The notes beneath the pieces are model-generated. The model worked only from the letters and a program-made list of their open reading frames with translations, was not told the DNA's origin and ran no database searches. A stretch of 64,000 nucleotides of DNA, taken from Silvibacterium bohemicum (GTDB lineage: Bacteria; Acidobacteriota; Terriglobia; Terriglobales; Acidobacteriaceae). Shown here in pieces: positions 1-7,145 of the stretch; the first letter of the stretch is position 1, and every line of letters begins with the position of its first letter. The translations under genes were made by a program, and so were the position numbers. The stretch is from assembly GCF_001006305.1 (NCBI RefSeq), contig NZ_LBHJ01000001.1:124001-188000 (forward strand), in the 5' to 3' direction.

Positions 1-160
1 GGTAGCGGAGGGGGTTCGAACCACGACGGCAGCGCTGGGATTGGCTCAGAAGCATGGGGTAGAGTTGCCCATCGCCGATCAGGTGGCTGCGATCCTCCAG
101 GGAAAGAGCCCGGTAGAGGCGATGCAGCAGCTTATGGTGCGTCCCGGCCGCGACGAATAA
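1..160 (+). CDS. gpsA: NAD(P)H-dependent glycerol-3-phosphate dehydrogenase, C-terminal end (partial)
   Basis: Only the last 52 codons are present, read from base 2 and ending at TAA 158-160; the 5' part lies outside the window. The peptide begins VAEGVRTT, continues with GVELPIADQV and ends GKSPVEAMQQLMVRPGRDE. This matches the conserved C-terminal helices of GpsA, which reduces dihydroxyacetone phosphate to sn-glycerol 3-phosphate for phospholipid synthesis in the cytoplasm. The EGVRTT and GKSP-EA--LM-R motifs are characteristic of the family. The 182 bases after the stop hold no gene or terminator that I can recognise. Confidence 0.85.
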   Translation, partial: VAEGVRTTTAALGLAQKHGVELPIADQVAAILQGKSPVEAMQQLMVRPGRDE

Positions 161-342
161 ACCCTCGAAAACAGGCCTTCGCCGGAGATAAGCGGCACAT
201 TTAAAAACAAATGACACGAAAATGGACACTCAGAGCCATCGACGGTTCCTCTTTTGTTCTGCCACTTTTGGGGTAGCATCTTTCGTCTGAAAACGAAGTA
301 CACTGAGCCCTACGGATATCCCCTGCCGTTCATCTCCATCGG

Positions 343-1335
343 ATGACAGCTTCGCACCCATTTCGCTGGCGTGTTCTCGGATCGTCCTTTCTGGTCCTGG
401 GCAGCGTCTGTTTTGGCGTTCTCCTGCTGGATCACGTGGCCGCTCGCTTGGAGTGGAACCACTGGCTCCCGATTGCCCTGGGGCTGATTCTCTCCGCTAT
501 CGTCAGCATGGTTGTCACCATGCGCATTACCTGGCAGAGCCGGGAGCTGGCCACCTCGATTGCGCAGCTTTCGCTGCACCATGCCGAGCGCCAGGCCGAG
601 GCGTTGCGCGGCACGACCTATGCCGAAACGGCGCTGGAATGGAACAAGGCCCTGCGTACCCTTCAGGATTCCTTTCTCGACCGGCAAACCGAAGCTCGCA
701 AAAACTATTCGGCGCTGGTGGAGTTGATGAGCATGGTGGCCAAGGCCATCGATGAACGCGCGACCTATCTTCGCGGCCACTCCGAGCGGGTTGCAACCTA
801 TGCGGCGGAGATTGCACGCGAGATGCAGCTGGAGTCTCCGGATGTCGAGAGGATCCGGCTGGCGGCGCTGGTTCACGATATCGGGAACCTGGGCGTGGAA
901 GACTCGATCTTCATTAAGAATCTGCCGTTGACGACCGAAGAGTTCGAGATTGTCAAGGCGCACACCGTCAAGGGCGCTTCGATTCTCCGTCCCATCGAAG
1001 CGCTTCACGATCTGATCCCGGGCATCGAGCTGCACCACGAGTCGCTCGACGGCAGCGGCTATCCCTACGGGCTGCGCGGCGAGGAGATTCCGGTGATGGC
1101 GCGCATCATCGCCGTGGCCGACAGCTTCGACGCCATGACCTCGGCTCGTCCCTATCAATCGGCCATGGATCCCAGCTACGTTCTTGAAGTTCTGGAGCGG
1201 CTGGCCGGCACGCGTTACGACGCGGTTGCCGTGCAGGCGCTAGCTACGCTGGTCAAGCGCGGAACCATCGTCGTCAAGAATCTGCGGGCGCCTGTCTCTT
1301 TCCAGCGCCGGCGTCTTGCCTCTGAACTGGTCTGA
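343..1335 (+). CDS. Membrane-anchored HD-GYP domain protein, probable cyclic-di-GMP phosphodiesterase
   Basis: A 330-aa protein with two N-terminal hydrophobic segments (about residues 13-30 and 42-60), a helical linker, then an HD-GYP domain from about residue 130 to 300. The metal and catalytic signature is intact: RGHSE (H146), HDIGN (H178, D179), KAHT (H207), LHHESLDG (H231, H232), GSGYP (GYP 239-241) and VADSFDAM (D260). HD-GYP proteins hydrolyse c-di-GMP to pGpG or GMP. The active site should face the cytoplasm. The input region is only the short membrane hairpin plus linker, so no ligand can be deduced. It lies 62 bases upstream of ftsY on the same strand. Substrate is inferred from the family. 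Confidence 0.88.
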   Translation: MTASHPFRWRVLGSSFLVLGSVCFGVLLLDHVAARLEWNHWLPIALGLILSAIVSMVVTMRITWQSRELATSIAQLSLHHAERQAEALRGTTYAETALEWNKALRTLQDSFLDRQTEARKNYSALVELMSMVAKAIDERATYLRGHSERVATYAAEIAREMQLESPDVERIRLAALVHDIGNLGVEDSIFIKNLPLTTEEFEIVKAHTVKGASILRPIEALHDLIPGIELHHESLDGSGYPYGLRGEEIPVMARIIAVADSFDAMTSARPYQSAMDPSYVLEVLERLAGTRYDAVAVQALATLVKRGTIVVKNLRAPVSFQRRRLASELV

Positions 1336-1397
1336 ACCTTTTCCCTACTGCCTGCGGTAGTAAACTCGAGTAAGACAACCAGAGGAACTCGCAGGCA

Positions 1398-2363
1398 ATG
1401 ATTCAGACCCTGTTCGGCAGCCTGAAAGACGAAGAAGAACCGCCGAAAAAAAGCTTTCTTGATCGTATGAAGCAGGCGGTCTCGCGCACCCGCGAGAGCC
1501 TGGAAGACCGCATTGAAGGGGTGCTGTCGCTGACCCGCACGGTCGACGAATCGGCTCTCGAAGATCTGGAGATGTCGCTTATTGCCTCCGATATCGGAGT
1601 GACGACGGCGACGGAAATCCTGGAGGCCTTGCGGGATCGGGCGAAACGCCAGCAGATCAAAGACGGGGCCGAGTTGAAGCAGCTTCTCAAGGAGCAGCTC
1701 AAGGCTATTCTTGACGAACAAAATCGTCCAGCGCGTACGGTGGCGAAGCCTCCCGAGGTGATCCTCATGGTGGGGGTGAACGGTACCGGGAAGACCACCA
1801 CCAGCGGGAAGCTGGCCGCGTATTATCGCGCCCAGGGAAGAAGCGTTCTGCTTTGCGCCGCGGATACATTTCGGGCCGCTGCGATCGAGCAGCTCGAAGT
1901 CTGGAGCGAGCGCAGCGGCGTGGAGCTGATCAAGTCGCGCCAGGGCGGAGATCCCTCGGCCGTTCTCTACGATGCGTTGCAGGCAGCGACGGCGAGATCC
2001 CGAGATTTTCTGATTGTCGACACCGCCGGCCGTCTGCACACCAAGAACAACCTGATGGCAGAGCTGGACAAGATGCGCAGGACCACGCAAAGGCTAATTC
2101 CTGACGCGCCCCATGAGGTGCTGCTGGTGATGGATGCCACTACCGGCCAGAACGGTCTGCAGCAGGCGCGGCTCTTTACCGAGTCGGCCGGCGTGACCGG
2201 CATCGTCTTGACTAAGCTGGATGGAACGGCCAAGGGCGGCATCGCCATTGCCATTGCCCGCGAACTCAAGCTGCCGGTTCGCTACATTGGAGTAGGCGAG
2301 AAGATCGACGACCTGCTGCCATTCGACAGCGACGCATTCGTCGATTCGCTGCTCGAGCGCTAA
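1398..2363 (+). CDS. ftsY: Signal recognition particle receptor FtsY
   Basis: A 321-aa SRP-type GTPase that docks SRP-ribosome complexes at the inner membrane. It has an N-domain helical bundle (about residues 20-110) and a G domain with P-loop [10 protein letters not shown] (126-135), DTFRAAA (156-162), DTAGR (208-212) and [10 protein letters not shown] (272-281). The [11 protein letters not shown] insertion motif and short N-terminus fit FtsY rather than Ffh, because there is no methionine-rich M domain. The acidic A domain of E. coli FtsY is absent and replaced by a short [10 protein letters not shown] start, as in many bacteria. The start codon follows an AGAGGAA-type ribosome binding site. 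Confidence 0.95.
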   Translation: MIQTLFGSLKDEEEPPKKSFLDRMKQAVSRTRESLEDRIEGVLSLTRTVDESALEDLEMSLIASDIGVTTATEILEALRDRAKRQQIKDGAELKQLLKEQLKAILDEQNRPARTVAKPPEVILMVGVNGTGKTTTSGKLAAYYRAQGRSVLLCAADTFRAAAIEQLEVWSERSGVELIKSRQGGDPSAVLYDALQAATARSRDFLIVDTAGRLHTKNNLMAELDKMRRTTQRLIPDAPHEVLLVMDATTGQNGLQQARLFTESAGVTGIVLTKLDGTAKGGIAIAIARELKLPVRYIGVGEKIDDLLPFDSDAFVDSLLER

Positions 2364-2501
2364 GAACATAAAACAGGTAACCTTCGCGGCGGAGTCGTCA
2401 TCAAAGCGGCGAGTGCAGTGGATGTATCGGGCCCGAATAACTGACTAAATTTACGATACGGCTCGCTGCCTAATTTTTTCGCGGGCTGGTAAGGAACGTA
2501 A

Positions 2502-3659
2502 GTGCAAGAACAAGTTGTTTCACCGCCGCAACGCATTTCTCAGGCTGCCGACGAACGCTGGATGAAACAGGCTCTCGACCTGGCGCGAAGATCGATCGGC
2601 CTGGCCTCTCCCAATCCCGTTGTCGGATGCGTCCTGGTGAAAGACGACCGGGTCGTCGGTGAAGGCTTCCATGAGTACGACCGTAAGGATCATGCGGAGA
2701 TTGTGGCGCTGAAGCAGGCGGGTGAAAATGCCCGCGGCGCGACCGCCTATGTGACGCTCGAGCCGTGCGCGCATACCGGCCGCACTGGTCCCTGCGCCAA
2801 CGCCCTGATTCAGGCTGAGGTGGGCCGGGTGGTGGTGGCCACGGGTGATCCCAATCCGCTGGTCAACGGTCAGGGCTCGGAACGAATCAGGAACGCGGGC
2901 ATCCCCGTCGATGTTGGCATCTGCCAGAATGAGGCGCGTGAATTGAACGATGGCTTCGCCCGGCACATCCGGACAGGCATGCCATTTGTCACGCTTAAGG
3001 CGGGTGTGTCTCTCGACGGGCGAATCGCGCCAGCGCCGGGCAAGCATGCAGCAGACCGGGTAGCTGCACCTGTCATGCTTACTGGCGAAGAGTCTCGCTC
3101 CGATGTCCAGCGTCTGCGCCATGCGTCGGACGCGATTATCACCGGCATCAACACTGCGCTGAACGATAATCCGCAGCTTACCGATCGCAGCGGTTTGCCC
3201 CGGCGGCGTCCGCTGCTGCGAGTGATTCTCGATTCCGCGTTGCGTCTGCGCCTTGACTCCAAGCTGGTGAGAACTGCGCAGGACGATCTGCTGGTGTTCT
3301 GCACGACTCCCAAGTACGAACGGCAAAAGGCGCTCGAAGCGCTGGGGGTTCGCATAGAAGTGGTCCATGGCTGGCTGGGGGCATCGCGCGTATCGATGAG
3401 CCAGGTGCTTACCCGATTGGGTCAGCTGGGCATCGCCAATGCATTGATCGAGGGCGGTTCTCAGGTGAACGCGGTGGCCCTGGGACAAAATCTGGTCGAC
3501 AAGCTGGTTCTCTATTACGCGCCGATCTTTCTAGGGTCGACGGCGGTTCCTCTACTCGGCAGCCTTGAGGAGTGGAAGTGGCCGGTGACGCGCACCACGG
3601 TGCAGCAGTTCGGCCGCGATGTCCGCATCGAAAGCTATCTCCGCGATCCCTGGGCGTAG
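2502..3659 (+). CDS. ribD: Bifunctional riboflavin biosynthesis deaminase/reductase RibD
   Basis: A 385-aa protein carrying out the second and third steps from GTP to riboflavin: deamination of the diaminopyrimidine and NADPH-dependent reduction of the ribosyl side chain. The N-terminal cytidine-deaminase-like domain has the zinc site H64-A65-E66 with C89 and C98 (EPCAHTGRTGPC). The C-terminal reductase domain begins near TLKAGVSLDGRIA and includes ALIEGGSQVN. The start is GTG at 2502, preceded by AAGGAA; no in-frame ATG lies before the conserved SPNPVVGC motif except the internal one at residue 21. ribE follows after 30 bases, so the two are probably co-transcribed. I saw no FMN riboswitch in the 138 bases upstream. 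Confidence 0.95.
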   Translation: MQEQVVSPPQRISQAADERWMKQALDLARRSIGLASPNPVVGCVLVKDDRVVGEGFHEYDRKDHAEIVALKQAGENARGATAYVTLEPCAHTGRTGPCANALIQAEVGRVVVATGDPNPLVNGQGSERIRNAGIPVDVGICQNEARELNDGFARHIRTGMPFVTLKAGVSLDGRIAPAPGKHAADRVAAPVMLTGEESRSDVQRLRHASDAIITGINTALNDNPQLTDRSGLPRRRPLLRVILDSALRLRLDSKLVRTAQDDLLVFCTTPKYERQKALEALGVRIEVVHGWLGASRVSMSQVLTRLGQLGIANALIEGGSQVNAVALGQNLVDKLVLYYAPIFLGSTAVPLLGSLEEWKWPVTRTTVQQFGRDVRIESYLRDPWA

Positions 3660-3677
3660 CGGATTCTGGCGGCCCGC

Positions 3678-3692
3678 TAAAATAGAAGCATG
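3678..3692 (+). promoter_or_regulatory. -10-like box immediately before the ribE start codon
   Basis: TAAAAT at 3678-3683 stands exactly 6 bases before the ATG of ribE. A transcript started from it would be leaderless or nearly so. No good -35 box is visible at 16-18 bases spacing. A very similar arrangement (CATAAT, 6 bases, ATG) precedes the gene at 57986. This is inference from sequence alone. Confidence 0.35.
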
Positions 3693-4343
3693 TTTACTGG
3701 ACTGATCGAGACAACGGGAACCATTCTGGGGATCGAAGAACGCCCCGGCGCGAGCCGTATCACTGTGGAGGCTCCCGGGCTCGCGGACCGGCTGAAGACC
3801 GGCGACAGCATCGCCGTCAGCGGAGTATGCCTGACCGCTCTGGATATCGAAGCTCCCATCTTCCACGCTGATCTGGCTGCGGAAACAATGGCTCGCACTT
3901 CGCTGACCGCGCTCCAGCCCGGCACCAAGGTCAATCTCGAGCTGCCCACCCCGGCCGGCGCGCCGCTGGGCGGTCACATCGTTCAGGGCCATGTCGACAC
4001 GACGGGCAAGATGCTTAGGCTTGAGCCGATGACTCCGAATGCCGAACAGACGGACTGGTGGCTGGAGATCGAGGTGCCGGAATCCATTCGTCCCTTCATG
4101 GTCGAAAAGGGCTCGGTGGCGATCGAAGGGATCAGCCTGACCATCGCTCGATGGGATGGCAAGAAGCTGGGTGTCGCGGTGATCCCACATACCTACGCTG
4201 CGACCAATCTCCATACGTTGAAGCCGGGCAGTCCGGTCAATCTCGAAGCCGATGTGCTCATCAAGCACGCAGCGCAGCAGCGGCAGCATCCGGAAGCGGC
4301 ATTCGAGCTCACGCTCGATTACCTGGTGGCCAACGGCTACTAG
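3690..4343 (+). CDS. ribE: Riboflavin synthase, alpha chain
   Basis: A 217-aa protein starting with the diagnostic MFTGLIETTG motif. It consists of the two repeated lumazine-binding beta-barrels of riboflavin synthase: repeat 1 about residues 1-97 (GDSIAVSGVCLTAL, GGHIVQGHVDTTG) and repeat 2 about 98-200 (KGSVAIEGISLTI, VIPHTYAATNL). The enzyme dismutates two 6,7-dimethyl-8-ribityllumazine molecules to riboflavin and the aminopyrimidine. It lies 30 bases after ribD. The lumazine synthase (ribH) and ribBA genes are not in the window. The start has no clear Shine-Dalgarno sequence but a -10-like TAAAAT 6 bases upstream. Confidence 0.95.
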   Translation: MFTGLIETTGTILGIEERPGASRITVEAPGLADRLKTGDSIAVSGVCLTALDIEAPIFHADLAAETMARTSLTALQPGTKVNLELPTPAGAPLGGHIVQGHVDTTGKMLRLEPMTPNAEQTDWWLEIEVPESIRPFMVEKGSVAIEGISLTIARWDGKKLGVAVIPHTYAATNLHTLKPGSPVNLEADVLIKHAAQQRQHPEAAFELTLDYLVANGY

Positions 4344-4468
4344 GTTCGCGGACAACAGCGCTCCCGAGTCCTTTATTTTCTTGACAGAAGCAGCCGGCTG
4401 CATTTTCCTCCAATAACGTGTGGACGTCCGGCCTCTCTCCCGGCGTACCGCATCTTGGGGAGATACCT

Positions 4469-6670
4469 ATGCGGGTTCGCCGTGACGTACTTGGAGCATT
4501 GCTGCTGGCTGTATCTTTCGTCTTGCGTGCCGGTGCGCAGGTAGCGCTCGATGCCCCATATCCGGCGAGCTTGAAGGGCGGCGCAGGTTCGGAAGAGTTC
4601 AAGCTATCCTATTCCGGCCGCGGCTCAGCTCCCCTTAAATTGAAGGCCGGTCCCTTCCTCGATCCCGTCACGCACACAATTTTGCCACCGCCGAAGGTGA
4701 GCTTTGTCCTCGAGGCGGGCGGCGCGCCGCTGCCTGCCCGGCTGAGTGCGAATGCGCCAATCGATGTTGTCGCGCAGATCAGCGGCTTTGCGGGCGCAAG
4801 CGTTGCACAGGCCAGCCTGTACAACGGAAACAATGTGGTGGGCGTACTGAAGCTGGTGGAAGCCGATGCGCCGCTGAATATAACGATCGATAGCGATCGC
4901 GGCTCCGACAAGCCGATGGACAGCGTTCGCGGTTCGCCGGTGCAGATCACGCTGAAGAACGGGGACGCTGAAACCTACGTTCTGAATTGGAGTTTTCGCG
5001 TCGATGCGTTCGAGCCGCAGACGGGGACGATCACTCTTCCCGCGAGCCAGACGGAGACGATCCACATTCAGCCTCCCTCGGATGCCTATTCGATCGTCGA
5101 TTTCGTCCATCCCACGAATAAGACCGGCATCCTGGAGCTAAGTCTTGCGGCAGGAGACCATACCAATGCGGTGCTCCTGCCGGAGCGCAGCCTGCCGATT
5201 CGTTTATCCATGATGCGGCAGGGCTCGGCGTGGACCTCGATTCTGCGCTATGGGTACGTGGCCGTACTTCTTTTCCTGGGAGGCCTCTTGTCGGTTATAG
5301 GAACCGGCATCCTGCCCAAGCTTCTGAAGAAGATCGATCTGCGCAACCAGATCGACGAGCTGGCCGACCGCACCAGCAGCGTCAGCACACGGGTCGACTC
5401 CTACCTGCGAGTCTTGCTGCGCCTGGAGCGCAAGAAGATAGAGATTCTCTACCAGGGGATCAGTGCGATCGCGCCTCCCGATTCGATCACGCAGATAGCG
5501 GCGGCAATCGACCGGCTGGGCAAGCGGCTCGCGGCCGCGGAACATTTAGACGAGCTGCGCCGGAGGTTCGAGGAGGCGACAACGACGGCTCCGCCCTCGG
5601 TGACCGAGCAGATCGATCTGAAGCTGCAATCGGCCGCGGAGCATCTTCACGCCTTCGCTTTGCCGGACGAAGACTTGAAGAGCGCCGATGATTTTATGAG
5701 TGAGGCTGAAGACTGCCTGGCGATGCTGGGCGATTCCGCAAAACTGGCGGCGCAGGTGGCAGCCAGCTTCGCCGGCCTCAAGCTGCGGCTGGTTTCTTTT
5801 CCTGCGAGCTACTACGCGGACCTGATGGCGGCTCTGCCCGGACTTTTCGACATTCTTCAGAGGCCTTTCGACGATCCCAAACAGATTGCTCCCCGCATGC
5901 TGTTTGCCATCGATCATGGCGTGGCTGCGATGCAGATCGCGTTGGACTATGCGATGGTGCGCGCGAGCGTAGCCTCGGCCAACACCATGAATTGCGACGA
6001 ACCGGGAAGAGATGCCAATGCGCGGCTCACCGCTCACGAATGCCAGCTGGTCGAGCTGCTGGGAACCTTGTGCTGGCGCTCGTTGCGCACGGCCAGCAAT
6101 CTGGTTCAACAGATGCGTGAGGATGTCTACGAACAGGATGTGCTGGACGAAATCGACCGTCCGCGACAGGCGGAGATTGTCTTCGATACCCAGAAGGCGC
6201 GGCCGTATCTGCCGGTTTACTTCTCCATCGCCTTCAAAGACCGGCGCTTCGATGGCGCCGCTGCGATCCGGCAGCTGGTAAGCCGATGGGACTTTCCCAA
6301 CGACCTGCACGAGGATGGCTGGAAGGTCTGCCATTTTTTCCAGGGCGATGAGTCGGATCCTCAGCAGTACGGAAAGGTCGACATCAAAGTCGTTATCCAG
6401 GGCCAGCACGGAACCGAACCGGGAAAGATCCTGGAGAGCAAGCTTCATATCCAATCGCGCGTACGCAAGACCGGACATGCGCGCTTCCGCGTCGAAATCA
6501 TGCAATTCTTCATCGCCTTCGGAGTCGCCCTAGCGGGATTGCTCTCCGGGGCGCTGGAGCAGCTCACGAAGCTGGACTTCGTACCGGCGACGGTAGCCAT
6601 CGTGGCGTTGGGCTTCGGCGCGGATTCGGTCAAGAATCTGCTCACGCAAAATCCGAAGAACAAGGGTTAG
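4469..6670 (+). CDS. Unrecognised 733-aa exported, membrane-anchored protein
   Basis: I do not recognise this family. The chosen ATG at 4469 follows GGGGAGATACCT and opens a good signal peptide (RRDVLGALLLAVSFVLRAGA, cleavage near residue 24); an in-frame ATG at 4418 would add 17 residues before it. Residues about 25-250 are beta-rich and Pro/Ala-containing, resembling an extracytoplasmic immunoglobulin-like region. A hydrophobic segment at about 255-280 is followed by charged helical sequence (LRLERKKIEIL) and a long helical region to about 560. Two further hydrophobic segments lie near 676-693 and 703-725, just before the C-terminus. It stands alone between ribE and the PadR gene. A membrane sensor or scaffold with a periplasmic N-terminal domain is possible, but no enzyme motif is visible. 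Confidence 0.7.
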   Translation: MRVRRDVLGALLLAVSFVLRAGAQVALDAPYPASLKGGAGSEEFKLSYSGRGSAPLKLKAGPFLDPVTHTILPPPKVSFVLEAGGAPLPARLSANAPIDVVAQISGFAGASVAQASLYNGNNVVGVLKLVEADAPLNITIDSDRGSDKPMDSVRGSPVQITLKNGDAETYVLNWSFRVDAFEPQTGTITLPASQTETIHIQPPSDAYSIVDFVHPTNKTGILELSLAAGDHTNAVLLPERSLPIRLSMMRQGSAWTSILRYGYVAVLLFLGGLLSVIGTGILPKLLKKIDLRNQIDELADRTSSVSTRVDSYLRVLLRLERKKIEILYQGISAIAPPDSITQIAAAIDRLGKRLAAAEHLDELRRRFEEATTTAPPSVTEQIDLKLQSAAEHLHAFALPDEDLKSADDFMSEAEDCLAMLGDSAKLAAQVAASFAGLKLRLVSFPASYYADLMAALPGLFDILQRPFDDPKQIAPRMLFAIDHGVAAMQIALDYAMVRASVASANTMNCDEPGRDANARLTAHECQLVELLGTLCWRSLRTASNLVQQMREDVYEQDVLDEIDRPRQAEIVFDTQKARPYLPVYFSIAFKDRRFDGAAAIRQLVSRWDFPNDLHEDGWKVCHFFQGDESDPQQYGKVDIKVVIQGQHGTEPGKILESKLHIQSRVRKTGHARFRVEIMQFFIAFGVALAGLLSGALEQLTKLDFVPATVAIVALGFGADSVKNLLTQNPKNKG

Positions 6671-6736
6671 GGTGCAGCGTTTAGGGGATAGGTTTCGAAA
6701 AGACCTTTCTCTAGCCGCCCGCAGCGGCCAAGCTAT

Positions 6737-6776
6737 GTAGACGTTCTACCTCCTTAGGGTGTAGGATCTCTACACC
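6737..6776 (+). promoter_or_regulatory. Two inverted repeats in front of the PadR gene, candidate operator
   Basis: GTAGA-CGT-TCTAC (6737-6749) and GGTGTAG-GATCT-CTACACC (6758-6776) lie back to back. The second palindrome ends on the base before the ATG of the PadR gene. PadR proteins commonly repress their own promoters through inverted repeats, so autoregulation is inferred. The position over the translation start would also overlap the only Shine-Dalgarno-like sequence, AGGA at 6763-6766. Confidence 0.5.
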
Positions 6777-7136
6777 ATGGCAAAGGAAGTCTATCAAAAT
6801 CGCATTGAGCTGCTGCAGGGCACGCTGGACCTGTTGATCCTTGAAACCCTGCGCTGGGGTGCGCAGCACGGTTATGGCATAAGTCATGCGATCCGCGCGC
6901 GCTCTGGCGAAGTCTTACAGGTAGAAACGGGCTCGCTGTATCCGGCGCTGCACCGGCTGGAACGGCAGAAGTGGATCGCCAGCCAGTGGCGGCTCACCGA
7001 GCAGAATCAGCGGGCCAAGTTTTATGAGTTGACCACGGCGGGCAAAGAGCAGCTGGTGCGCGACCGGTCAAAGTGGGAGGCGATGGTCCAGGCCATTGCC
7101 GGAGTGCTTGGCCCGGTCCCAGAACCCGAAGCCTAA
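6777..7136 (+). CDS. PadR family transcriptional regulator
   Basis: A 119-aa winged-helix protein of PadR type. GTLDLLILETLRWG is the typical helix 1 and HGYGISHAIRARSG follows it. TGSLYPALHRLERQKWI is the recognition helix motif, and KFYELTTAGKEQL forms the wing. It is nine bases upstream of a large ADOP permease gene. In Acidobacteriota, PadR-ADOP pairs are common and the regulator is taken to control the permease gene. The effector is unknown. The two palindromes directly upstream fit autorepression. Confidence 0.92.
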   Translation: MAKEVYQNRIELLQGTLDLLILETLRWGAQHGYGISHAIRARSGEVLQVETGSLYPALHRLERQKWIASQWRLTEQNQRAKFYELTTAGKEQLVRDRSKWEAMVQAIAGVLGPVPEPEA

Positions 7137-7145
7137 GGAGAATCC

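Noticed and set aside
310-1158. Minus-strand frame opposite the HD-GYP gene
   Set aside because: The plus strand carries all HD-GYP catalytic residues; the minus frame has no start site or family features.
2364-2501. FMN riboswitch upstream of ribD
   Set aside because: None of the conserved RFN-element segments were visible in the 138-base gap.
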